Assembly: GCA_026122915.1 (NCBI GenBank)
Contig: JAGIXO010000076.1
Span: 1-8,139, forward strand
DNA from: Candidatus Electronema nielsenii
GTDB taxonomy: Bacteria; Desulfobacterota; Desulfobulbia; Desulfobulbales; Desulfobulbaceae
Direction of reading: 5' to 3'
Length of the DNA stretch: 8,139 nucleotides
This document shows, piece after piece, positions 1 to 7,823 of the stretch; the first letter of the stretch is position 1, and each line of letters begins with the position of its first letter. The position numbers were made by a program, and so were the translations under genes. Below the pieces are notes generated by a model that ran no database searches, was not told where the DNA came from, and worked only from the letters and a program-made list of their open reading frames with translations.

Positions 1-139
1 TCAATGCGGTCAAAATGTTACCCTGCGGATCAACAGTTCAGTACGCGCAACTGATCCTAACAGTTATATCGCAGTTGGAAAGACTGAACAGTCCGGCAAA
101 ATGACTTTTCAGTTGAAATGGCGAAAATGTCATTCATGA
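1..139 (+). CDS. C-terminal end of a secreted DUF4360-type protein (5' end outside window)
   Basis: The open frame enters at base 2 and ends at TGA 137-139. It encodes about 45 residues containing LRINSSVRA, an SYIAV strand and the ending FQLKWRKCHS. The LRINxSVRA stretch and the terminal L-x-W-R/K-K-C match the end of the DUF4360 family as I know it. By eye it agrees with the last part of the next gene at about 20 of 42 positions, and the two share an identical 12-base stretch (22-33 and 685-696). This points to a fairly recent tandem duplication. The family is secreted and of unknown function. The signal peptide and N-terminal half lie beyond the window. The stop follows two residues after the last Cys, probably the normal end for this pair. 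No intrinsic terminator is visible after it. Confidence 0.7.
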   Translation, partial: QCGQNVTLRINSSVRATDPNSYIAVGKTEQSGKMTFQLKWRKCHS

Positions 140-153
140 GACGGAATAAACAA

Positions 154-183
154 TTATGTTGTATTATTCTGAATAGGTAAAAT
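154..183 (+). promoter_or_regulatory. possible weak sigma-70 promoter for the second DUF4360 gene
   Basis: TTATGT (154-159) and TAAAAT (178-183) are 18 bases apart, in the 96-base gap between the two paralogues. The -10 box is good and the -35 box poor. Position is the main support, and co-transcription from the upstream paralogue is equally possible because no terminator separates them. Confidence 0.2.
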
Positions 184-235
184 TCCTGCTGTTACAATTG
201 GCAATTTTTTATCTTCAGAAAAGGAAAAAGTATTG

Positions 236-835
236 ATGAAGAAAATTATTGTCGCCACATTAGCCGCAGCTTTCTGCATTGTTACTGCTGAAGCAGATGC
301 GCAAGTATATTTCAATTCACCCATTGATTTTGCCGGAACAGGCTGCAAATTAGGTTCATATATTTTCTCAGGTGAAAAAACTGACACCTTGACTGTCATG
401 TTCAGCGCGTATGATGCGGCTAACCCAAGTTCTAATGCTGTCAGCGGACTACAGAACACCTCTTGTAATTTTGTCATACCTGTTTATGTGCCGCAAGGTT
501 ATCAGGTATCCACTATGACTACAGATTGGAGGGGGTATGCTGAAGGCTCAACCGAGCTATTTCGTGAATATTTCTTTGCCGGCGCGAAAGGGATCGGTAA
601 AATCTCAAATCCTTCCGGAAATTATACAGAAAGAGATGATGATCTAATCTATACGACTTGCAGTTCATACGGAGAAGACGTATTCCTGCGGATCAATACT
701 TCAGTGCGGGCAATAGACAGCAAGAGTTATATTGTCGTGGACACCGCTGATTTCCAGAACAATGTCATTTTTCATCTGAACTGGAAGAAATGTGACCCAA
801 TACTACTTCCTTCTATTTTCCTGCTTCTTTTGTAG
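236..835 (+). CDS. secreted DUF4360-type protein, tandem paralogue of the upstream gene
   Basis: This encodes 199 residues from ATG 236; an in-frame TTG at 233 is less likely because AAGGA at 221-225 is well placed for the ATG. Residues 1-22 form a typical Sec signal peptide: MKK, a hydrophobic core, then cleavage after ADA. The mature protein has four cysteines (37, 77, 142, 186), which suggests two disulfides in the periplasm or outside the cell. Family-like stretches are DFAGTGCKLGS (31-41), a VPQGYQV strand, DWRGYAEG (97-104), LRINTSVRA (151-159) and LNWKKC (181-186). The fit to DUF4360 is from memory of its GTGC, DYRGYA and LQWRKC pattern; its function is unknown. Unlike the neighbouring copy, the protein does not stop after the last Cys. 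It runs 13 more residues, DPILLPSIFLLLL, which look unrelated to the family. This may be stop-codon loss or a recombination junction. Base composition is AT-richer than the core genes downstream. Confidence 0.75.
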   Translation: MKKIIVATLAAAFCIVTAEADAQVYFNSPIDFAGTGCKLGSYIFSGEKTDTLTVMFSAYDAANPSSNAVSGLQNTSCNFVIPVYVPQGYQVSTMTTDWRGYAEGSTELFREYFFAGAKGIGKISNPSGNYTERDDDLIYTTCSSYGEDVFLRINTSVRAIDSKSYIVVDTADFQNNVIFHLNWKKCDPILLPSIFLLLL

Positions 836-1023
836 ATTTTTTGGTAGTCTTCAAGGGGTAGTGGCGACACCTTGACAGCTATCGGAAATGCTGACAAAAA
901 GTTAAATTCAGACGAACGGCTGATTGAGTTGAAACGGAAGTAGGATTTAAGGTAGAATACATTGACATTGCTATTTTAACTTGCTTGATTTCTTCCAAAC
1001 CTAACTATCCTGCTCCTCCTCAA
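836..1023. other. spacer between DUF4360 gene and M20 peptidase gene
   Basis: I see no convincing gene here. A short open frame (about 849-943) without a usual start encodes about 31 residues ending ADKKLNSDERLIELKRK and may be a coding remnant, but nothing confirms this. No intrinsic terminator for the upstream gene is apparent. The promoter at 929-958 is the only regulatory signal I would defend. Confidence 0.4.
929..958 (+). promoter_or_regulatory. candidate sigma-70 promoter for the M20 peptidase gene
   Basis: TTGAAA (929-934) and TAGAAT (953-958) are separated by 18 bases. Transcription would begin near 965, giving a leader of about 60 bases to the preferred ATG at 1024. Two other TTGACA boxes nearby (872-877 and 962-967) lack a good -10 at the right distance. 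Confidence 0.45.
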
Positions 1024-2172
1024 ATGAATCTTCAAAAACTAATCGACCGGGAGCGACTGGCCCGAACGTTTATCCAGCTTTGTGAAACTGACAGTCCTTC
1101 CGGTGAGGAAGGACGCATGGCCACGCTGGTTACGGAATTTCTCTGCGGTCTTGGTGCGCCGCCGCCGTTTGAGGACAATTCTGCCGCAACCACCGGCTCG
1201 CAGTGCGGCAACCTCATCTTTCGCTTTGAGGGCGATGCAGACCGCGAGCCGTTGTTTTTTAACTGCCACTTGGACACAGTCGAGCCGGGACGCGGCATTA
1301 GGGTGCTGCGTCAAGGCGACCGCTTCACCAGCAGCGGCAATACCATACTTGGTAGCGACGATAAAGCCGGCATTGCCGCGATGATCGAAGCGTGGCGGAT
1401 AATTAGGGAAAATAATCTGCCTTATGCACCGTTAGAATTCGTTTTCACCACTGCCGAGGAAACCGGCCTGCTCGGTGCTAAGGCTCTCAACCCAGCCCAT
1501 CTGCGGGCAAAAATGGGCTATGCTTTAGATACCAGCGGGTTTGGTAGAGTAATTATCGGTGCGCCTGCCTCCAACCGCCTGAGCATCACAGTTAAAGGGG
1601 TCGCAGCACATGCTGGCCTGTATCCAGAAAAGGGCATAAACGCCATCGTGCTGGCAGCAAAAGCCTTGGCCGCTTCTCCTTGCGGCAGGATTGACGAAGA
1701 AACGACAGTCAACTTTGGCACCATTCAGGGCGGCGCAGCAACGAATATCGTGCCAGAGTACGTGCTGATTGAGGGAGAAGTTCGCAGTCATTCAATGGAA
1801 AAATTAGAGCGACTGACCAAGGAAATCGAAGCCGTTTTCCGCAGTGTGATTGCTGACTGGCGCGATCCGTCTGGGCAGGCCAAGGGCGTACCTAAGCTGG
1901 ATTTTCAGGCTGAATTAGATTTTCCAGCAATGAAATTGAGCCGAGAAGACGCGGTGATTCGCCGAATTGCCGCCGCCGCAGAGAGTATCGGTATGGATTT
2001 GAGCTACGAGATTGCCGGAGGGGGGAGCGATGCCAACATCTTCAACGGCTGCGGTCTCCAAACCGCCATTGTTGCCACGGGTATGACCAATGTGCATACA
2101 ACCGCTGAAGAGGTCAGTCTGGAGGATATGGTAGAACTCACCCGGCTGATTTTGGCTCTAACTACCGGGTGA
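1024..2172 (+). CDS. M20-family metallopeptidase, peptidase T-like
   Basis: This is a 382-residue, probably cytoplasmic, two-zinc aminopeptidase-type enzyme of the M20 family, likely acting on small peptides. Visible motifs from ATG 1024 are CHLDTVEPG (H82, D84), GSDDKAG (bridging Asp about 112), TTAEETG (catalytic Glu 145 and ligand Glu 146), ALDTSG (ligand Asp 169) and NVHTTAEE (ligand His 358). The dimerisation/lid domain has KGVAAHAG (His 196) at its start and GGGSDANIF just before the last ligand. The order and spacing fit PepT and the PepT-like subgroup; the length is close to that subgroup and somewhat short of classical PepT. All metal and catalytic residues appear present, so it should be active. 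A longer TTG start at 985 is open, but its 13 extra residues are Pro-rich and unlike the family. Neither start has a good Shine-Dalgarno. The gene stops 8 bases before the end of convergent greA, with no separate terminator between them. The exact substrate cannot be read from sequence. Confidence 0.88.
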   Translation: MNLQKLIDRERLARTFIQLCETDSPSGEEGRMATLVTEFLCGLGAPPPFEDNSAATTGSQCGNLIFRFEGDADREPLFFNCHLDTVEPGRGIRVLRQGDRFTSSGNTILGSDDKAGIAAMIEAWRIIRENNLPYAPLEFVFTTAEETGLLGAKALNPAHLRAKMGYALDTSGFGRVIIGAPASNRLSITVKGVAAHAGLYPEKGINAIVLAAKALAASPCGRIDEETTVNFGTIQGGAATNIVPEYVLIEGEVRSHSMEKLERLTKEIEAVFRSVIADWRDPSGQAKGVPKLDFQAELDFPAMKLSREDAVIRRIAAAAESIGMDLSYEIAGGGSDANIFNGCGLQTAIVATGMTNVHTTAEEVSLEDMVELTRLILALTTG

Positions 2173-2180
2173 TACAAAAT

Positions 2181-2666
2181 TTAGCAGAACGTCCCGGCCT
2201 GAATATTGATCACCTCAAACTCACGCACTCCGCCCGGTGTTTTGGCGGTGATCTCATCGCCCACCGCCTTGCCAAGAATGGAGCGACCCAGCGGGGCTAA
2301 TACGGAGATGGAGCCACTTTTCACGTCTGCCTCTTCTGGTCCCAAAAGTTGATAGGTCACTTCCTCGTCGGTCTTCATGTCCATCAAGGTGATGACTGTG
2401 CCAAAAACTGCCCGTCTGGTGGTCACTTTAGTGCAGTCAATGGTCTCAGCCCGGCCTAATTTGTCCCTCAGCTCCATGATCCGGCCCTCAGTCAGACTCT
2501 GCCGTTCCTTGGCTGCATGATATTCGGCATTTTCCTTCAGATCACCGTGGGCGCGAGCGACCTCAATCGCCTTAACCACGTCGGGCCGCTCAACTTTCTC
2601 TAACCGCTCCAACTCTTTCTTGAGCTGCTGATATCCGCTCTGGGACATGGGGATACGTTCAACCAT
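2181..2666 (-). CDS. greA: transcription elongation factor GreA
   Basis: This 161-residue protein binds RNA polymerase and stimulates cleavage of backtracked RNA, rescuing stalled elongation complexes. The N-terminal coiled coil spans about residues 7-75. Its tip carries GDLKENAEYHAAKE (41-54), with Asp42 and Glu45 matching the acidic pair that acts in the polymerase channel. The C-terminal FKBP-like domain (about 85-158) ends with VGDEITAKTPGG and a final EFEVINI strand. Length is typical of GreA (about 158 in E. coli). The GreA tip and the absence of GreB-type features argue against GreB. ATG at 2666 is preceded by AAGGAAG (complement of 2671-2677) at good spacing. It is the last gene of the minus-strand rpoH-aminotransferase-greA set, but a terminator-like hairpin ends only 27 bases upstream of the start codon. 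Its expression may therefore depend on read-through or on an overlapping promoter I cannot identify. Confidence 0.96.
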   Translation of the reverse strand: MVERIPMSQSGYQQLKKELERLEKVERPDVVKAIEVARAHGDLKENAEYHAAKERQSLTEGRIMELRDKLGRAETIDCTKVTTRRAVFGTVITLMDMKTDEEVTYQLLGPEEADVKSGSISVLAPLGRSILGKAVGDEITAKTPGGVREFEVINIQAGTFC

Positions 2667-2693
2667 GATACTTCCTTTTTTCAGTGTGTTGGC

Positions 2694-2735
2694 AAAAAAT
2701 AATCCTTCCTCTACGGGCGGAGCCGCAGGGGAAGG
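2694..2735 (-). terminator. intrinsic terminator (or greA attenuator) after the aminotransferase gene
   Basis: On the minus strand the stem starts CCTTCC (2735-2730) and closes with GGAAGG (2709-2704). After one C-A mismatch, six more pairs (one G-U) follow around a six-base loop. The strand then reads ATTATTTTTT (2703-2694). An A-rich run also precedes the stem. This is a strong rho-independent signal, 23 bases after the aminotransferase stop and 27 bases before the greA ATG. Confidence 0.75.
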
Positions 2736-2758
2736 AAAACCTCTCTTTTTCAGTCGGT

Positions 2759-3946
2759 TCAGGAACGGTAAAAAGCAGCGATACGCTCGACCACGTATTC
2801 CTGCTGCTCCCGGCGGAGTTCCGGGAAGATCGGCAAAGCCAGCGAATTCTGCGCCAACTGCTCGGCAATGGGCAGGGATAGCTCGTTGCTGCCGTATTTC
2901 TTCATGCAGTCCTGCTTGTGGAGGCAGACCGGGTAATACACCTCACAGCCTACGCCCTGCTGCTGAAGATAGGTGCGCAGAGCCTCGCGGTTCGGTACCC
3001 GGATGACAAACTGGTTGTAAATATGGTAATTGTGCGCTGCTGCTTCCGGGCTGGCCGCATGAACCGCTCTCGGCAGAATCACCGGATTGTCCGTCAGTCC
3101 GGCCTGCGCGAACAGCTCTTGATAGACTCGACTGTTGGCCTGCCGCTGTTTGTGCCATCGTTCGAGATGCGGCAGCTTAACACTGAGGACAGCAGCCTGA
3201 ATCGGATCAAGACGGAAATTGCCGCCGATCTTCGAGTGGTAATATTTGGGTTTTGCGCCATGATTACGATAGCAGCGCAGCGTTTCGGCAAAATTGCTGT
3301 CCGAGGTGACGACCATGCCGCCGTCGCCCAAGCAGCCGAGATTTTTGGACGGGAAGAAGGAGTAGCAGCCAACCAAGCCCATCGCGCCAGCTTTGCGCCA
3401 GACGGTGGAGCCGTTTTGTTCCTGCATCGGGTATTCCGAGCCGATAGCCTGAGCAGCGTCTTCAATCACCGGGATGCTGTATTCTTTGGCTAGTGCCATG
3501 ATTCTGCCCATGTCTGCGCACTGACCGAAGAGATGCACCGGAATGATGGCTTTGATCGTACGCCCGTTCTTAGCATCTTCAGCGAGAAGCTCCGCCATCT
3601 TGTCGGGATCAATATTGAAGGTCTCCTTCTGAACATCGGCAAAGACCGGCAAAGCACCGACCCGGAGAATCGCCCCGACCGTGGCGAAGAAGCTGTACGG
3701 CGTGGTCAGCACTCGGTCGCCTAGGCCGATTTCCAAGGCCATCAGACACATCAGCAGAGCATCAGTGCCACTGCTCACGCCAATCCCGGCAGTAGCTCCG
3801 CAGTAGGTCGCAACATTTTGCTCAAGCTCCGTAACCTTAGGGCCGAGGATATACGTGGTGGAATCAACCACCTCGGTAACAGCCCGCAGGATTTCGTCAC
3901 GCAGGGCAGCAGTCTGCTGGTGCAAGTCTAAAAGAGGAACGTTCAT
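2759..3946 (-). CDS. DegT/DnrJ/EryC1/StrS-family PLP aminotransferase (nucleotide-sugar type)
   Basis: This 395-residue fold-type I PLP enzyme probably transfers an amino group, usually from glutamate, to a keto sugar linked to a nucleotide for surface polysaccharide or glycan synthesis. It opens with VPLLDLHQQ and TTYILGPKVTELE. SSGTDALL (58-65) binds the PLP phosphate, EDAAQAIGSE (162-171) holds the Asp that contacts the pyridine nitrogen, and SFFPSKNLGCLGDGG (196-210) contains the Schiff-base lysine K201. GGNFRLDPIQAA (241-252), HIYNQFVIRV (308-317) and the EVYYPVCLHKQ (335-345) segment complete the family pattern. The lysine motif resembles the WbpE/QdtB/FdtB type rather than PseC, so I do not call it PseC. 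An insertion of roughly ten residues lies between EDAAQ and the lysine motif (about 172-190). ATG at 3946 has a GAGG ribosome site upstream. It lies 47 bases after rpoH and is probably co-transcribed with it. The sugar substrate is not deducible. Confidence 0.88.
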   Translation of the reverse strand: MNVPLLDLHQQTAALRDEILRAVTEVVDSTTYILGPKVTELEQNVATYCGATAGIGVSSGTDALLMCLMALEIGLGDRVLTTPYSFFATVGAILRVGALPVFADVQKETFNIDPDKMAELLAEDAKNGRTIKAIIPVHLFGQCADMGRIMALAKEYSIPVIEDAAQAIGSEYPMQEQNGSTVWRKAGAMGLVGCYSFFPSKNLGCLGDGGMVVTSDSNFAETLRCYRNHGAKPKYYHSKIGGNFRLDPIQAAVLSVKLPHLERWHKQRQANSRVYQELFAQAGLTDNPVILPRAVHAASPEAAAHNYHIYNQFVIRVPNREALRTYLQQQGVGCEVYYPVCLHKQDCMKKYGSNELSLPIAEQLAQNSLALPIFPELRREQQEYVVERIAAFYRS

Positions 3947-3993
3947 TTTAACCTCAATTCAAGATAAACAGCGCATGATGGTGAGCATCCCAC

Positions 3994-4995
3994 TCAGTGC
4001 AGATCGGAGCCAACGGCGGGGGCAGCAGCAATATATTCGGCATCAAGGAAATCCCGAACATCAGGCAGTTCCTTTTCAAACACGGCGCGGAGCTTTTTCA
4101 ACAGATTGGTCTCAATCTGCCGCACCCGCTCTCGCGAAATTTCAAATTGATCGGCAATAGTCTGGAGGGTTTCCGGCTCGTCACTGAGCAAGCGGGTGTT
4201 GAGGATGACCTTTTCTTTGTCATTCAGCAGCTCGTCGATCTGACTGAGAATGCCGGAAATTTTCTCCCGCACCTCGTGCATAGCCACGATGTCTTCGACT
4301 GCTGGGCCGCTGGCTGGAAAGAAGTCCTTCTGCTCGTCGTCGGAATCACCCATCAGTGGGGCTTCTAAGGAGACATCCCAGCTATCCATGCGCTGGCCCA
4401 TCTCGACAATTTCGCTCTCTTTGACGTTAAGCCGTTCCGCGAGCAGCTTGACATCCGCCTTAAAGCCCTGCGCTTCCAGGAGCTTTTTTTCTTTGTTCAG
4501 GCTGAAGAAGAGTCTGCGCTGGTTCTGGGTGGTGCCAATCTTTACCAGCCGCCAGTTATCCATGATGAACTTGAGGATGTAGGCGCGAATCCAGTAGGCA
4601 GCGTAGTAGGAGAACTTCACGCCCCGGTAAGGATCGAATTTCTTCGTTGCCTGCACCAAACCAACGTTGCCTTCTTGTACCAAGTCCATGAAATTCTGCA
4701 TCCAGTATTTCTGGAAATCCATAGCCACTTTGACCACTAAGCGCAGATTGGCAGACACCAAGCGGTAAGCGGCCTCTGGGTCGCCAGTCTCACGAAAGCG
4801 GACAGCCAGCTCGTCGGTCTCTTCGCGGGAAAGCAGCTCGTACTGACTGATCTCCTGCAAATAGCGGTGTAAAGCCGGGTTACTGACCGCTGGTAGGTTA
4901 TCCTCGTTGGAGGAGACCAAGGCCACTGGATAATAGGGCCGCTCTTCTATCTCCTCAACGTCCTCAATGCTCTGTTCGATCTGTTGTTCGCTCAT
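3994..4995 (-). CDS. rpoH: RNA polymerase sigma factor RpoH-like (sigma-32, heat shock)
   Basis: This is a 333-residue sigma-70-family factor of the sigma-32 group, directing RNA polymerase to heat-shock promoters. An acidic N-terminus (about 6-19, rich in E/D) precedes region 1.2 (ALHRYLQEIS). Region 2 runs from NLRLVVKVAMDF (83-94) through DLVQEGNVGLVQATKKFDP (104-122) to FSYYAAYWIRAYI (128-140). The following QNQRRLFFSLN (158-168) is close to the RpoH box QRKLFFNLR of E. coli and is the main reason for this call over RpoD or RpoS. Region 3 is about 180-205. Region 4 (about 245-303) ends with the helix-turn-helix ISRERVRQIE (286-295). I prefer ATG at 4995 (MSEQQIEQ); an upstream ATG at 5037 adds 14 residues unlike coding sequence. 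Neither start has a clear Shine-Dalgarno, which may mean translation is controlled through leader structure, as known for enterobacterial rpoH. It diverges from lepA. Confidence 0.9.
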   Translation of the reverse strand: MSEQQIEQSIEDVEEIEERPYYPVALVSSNEDNLPAVSNPALHRYLQEISQYELLSREETDELAVRFRETGDPEAAYRLVSANLRLVVKVAMDFQKYWMQNFMDLVQEGNVGLVQATKKFDPYRGVKFSYYAAYWIRAYILKFIMDNWRLVKIGTTQNQRRLFFSLNKEKKLLEAQGFKADVKLLAERLNVKESEIVEMGQRMDSWDVSLEAPLMGDSDDEQKDFFPASGPAVEDIVAMHEVREKISGILSQIDELLNDKEKVILNTRLLSDEPETLQTIADQFEISRERVRQIETNLLKKLRAVFEKELPDVRDFLDAEYIAAAPAVGSDLH

Positions 4996-5064
4996 AAATA
5001 AAATACGTACTCGGCACGATGCTTCACTGTACTGCATTCCGGCAGAAAATTCACGCAGCAGACA

Positions 5065-5099
5065 GAAAAAACAGGCCGTCTAACCCGAGCCGGTGCTGT
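5065..5099 (-). terminator. weak terminator-like hairpin in the rpoH leader
   Basis: Reading the minus strand, ACAG-CA-CCG (5099-5091) can pair with CGG-C-CTGT (5078-5071) around a twelve-base loop, and a short T-run follows. With only seven pairs and an internal loop the signal is weak. Its position between the putative rpoH promoter and start codon is why it is noted. Confidence 0.25.
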
Positions 5100-5104
5100 A
5101 TTAC

Positions 5105-5137
5105 TTGAAAAAGTTTCAAATTCAGTATATTTATACT
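5105..5137 (+). promoter_or_regulatory. candidate lepA promoter with inverted repeat
   Basis: TTGAAA (5105-5110) lies 17 bases before TATTTA (5128-5133); TATACT (5132-5137) is a better -10 but is too far away (21 bases). With the preceding C, the -35 reads CTTGAAA, which also matches the sigma-32 -35 consensus, but no CCCCAT-like -10 follows. TTGAAA also forms a perfect inverted repeat with TTTCAA (5114-5119) across AAG, a possible operator. The lepA leader would be about 55 bases. Confidence 0.4.
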
Positions 5138-5152
5138 TCCTCCTTTCTGCAA
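5124..5152 (-). promoter_or_regulatory. candidate rpoH promoter sharing a symmetric -10 with lepA
   Basis: AGTATA-TT-TATACT (5124-5137) is a perfect palindrome, so the minus strand reads TATACT at 5129-5124. Exactly 17 bases upstream on that strand is TTGCAG (5152-5147), a partial -35. Transcription would start near 5117 and leave a leader of about 120 bases before the rpoH ATG. Confidence 0.4.
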
Positions 5153-5194
5153 ACCGCAAAGAGTAACCCTTTTTCAATCAATATACAACAGAAT

Positions 5195-6988
<1,794 letters not shown>

Positions 6989-6997
6989 AGGCAGAGG

Positions 6998-7026
6998 TGG
7001 CAGGTCTTTGATGATCTGCCATTTTT
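6998..7026 (+). terminator. intrinsic terminator of lepA
   Basis: TGGCAGGTC (6998-7006) pairs with GATCTGCCA (7013-7021), eight Watson-Crick pairs plus one G-U, around the loop TTTGAT. Five T's (7022-7026) follow directly. It begins 9 bases after the lepA stop. On the minus strand no T-run follows the stem, so it would not serve the convergent acetyltransferase gene. Confidence 0.85.
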
Positions 7027-7034
7027 ATCTGTTT

Positions 7035-7823
7035 TCAATCAGTTAGCTTGTCCGTAAGAGCAGAAATCTCTCGGTCTATGTTCTTTATATCCGCTACTAT
7101 TGGTTTTGCTGTTTCTGGGGACTTTTCGAGAGCCAGCCTTAATATACTCATCCAGTTAAGATTATTTCTTGCTCTTGCCGCTTCGATTTGATCAATAGGA
7201 TGCGGACATTTTTTTTCATTATCTTGCGGATATTGAATGGATACAAAGAATTTCCCAAGAACTCTGTCATATTTCTTTTGAATCTCTTGGTTCCCAGCAA
7301 GCCAATCCTCTTTCGTTAAACCGAGAAAGTGAACACCTCTGCGTTCGCCATTTTTAAAAATATTTGAACGCCTAAATCCCTCCTCCTGAAACAAAAAAAT
7401 TTTATGTAATTTTACAACTGTGTCATTTCCTTCAAGCACTTCGCAGTTTAATTTTTCCAACCCTAATGAGTTAAAAATAAAATGAATAAATGAATACTCA
7501 AGAGCTGCCCCAAGTCCTTCCGATGCGGTTTCCGTTACATAATATCCCCAATCAGCTTTTTTATGAAGACGATCAATTGCATTGACACTTACAACGCCTA
7601 ATGGCTTATGCACTTCGTTTAAGACAACAAAAACAATTTGTGTGTCGTCTTGCTTGAGTCGGTTTATCCAGCCTAAATGTTCATTTGCTCCGATAATGTG
7701 GTCTGTGTGCATCAATTTTCGTACACTTTCCTCGTTTCTGATTTCTCTGACCTTCATCTGTGATTCTGTATCGAGGGAGGTCAAGGGAACAAGATTGATT
7801 ATCTTTGGTAACGCTGAATTCAT
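7035..7823 (-). CDS. GNAT acetyltransferase resembling PseH, with extra C-terminal helical segment
   Basis: This encodes 262 residues. Residues 8-175 form a GNAT acetyltransferase: LVPLTSLDTES, then REIRNEESVRKLMHTDHI (26-43), NEHLGWINRL (47-56), the GVVSVNAID strand (76-84), DWGYYVT (91-97), the acetyl-CoA loop SEGLGAALEY (101-110), KLNCEVLEGNDTVVKLH (124-140) and EEGFRR. This order follows PseH (RN, T-x-HI, EHL, a G-x-G loop), which N-acetylates the 4-amino group of a UDP-amino-altrose in pseudaminic acid synthesis. Substrate is inferred, and no other pse gene is visible here. PseH is usually about 160-180 residues; here about 85 more follow. The last part (209-262) is predicted helical, with IEAARARNNLNWM, ILRLALEKSPETAK and IDREISALTDKL, and I cannot name it. 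ATG at 7823 has AAAGGAAA upstream. The gene is markedly AT-rich: by hand count 15 G/C of 60 at 7441-7500 against 43 of 60 at 6661-6720 in lepA. This suggests horizontal acquisition. No terminator is seen after it. Confidence 0.78.
   Translation of the reverse strand: MNSALPKIINLVPLTSLDTESQMKVREIRNEESVRKLMHTDHIIGANEHLGWINRLKQDDTQIVFVVLNEVHKPLGVVSVNAIDRLHKKADWGYYVTETASEGLGAALEYSFIHFIFNSLGLEKLNCEVLEGNDTVVKLHKIFLFQEEGFRRSNIFKNGERRGVHFLGLTKEDWLAGNQEIQKKYDRVLGKFFVSIQYPQDNEKKCPHPIDQIEAARARNNLNWMSILRLALEKSPETAKPIVADIKNIDREISALTDKLTD

Noticed and set aside
985..1023. TTG start adding 13 residues to the M20 peptidase
   Set aside because: It is a rare start codon without a ribosome site, and the added residues are Pro-rich and unlike the family. 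ATG 1024 matches the usual N-terminus, though the case is not closed.
2918..3493. 191-codon plus-strand frame inside the aminotransferase gene
   Set aside because: It lies wholly antisense to a gene with clear PLP-enzyme motifs and shows no family resemblance of its own.
2759..3946. Calling the aminotransferase PseC, to pair with the PseH-like acetyltransferase
   Set aside because: PseC-type enzymes have a lysine motif like SFHPVK-x-ITTGEGG. This protein has SFFPSKNLGCLGDGG, and its N-terminus is of the WbpE/QdtB kind. The two genes are also separated by rpoH and lepA.
5093..5194. N-terminal extension of LepA from an upstream start
   Set aside because: The added residues do not resemble LepA, and ATG 5195 gives the canonical start of the family. 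The extension would also overlap the likely promoter.
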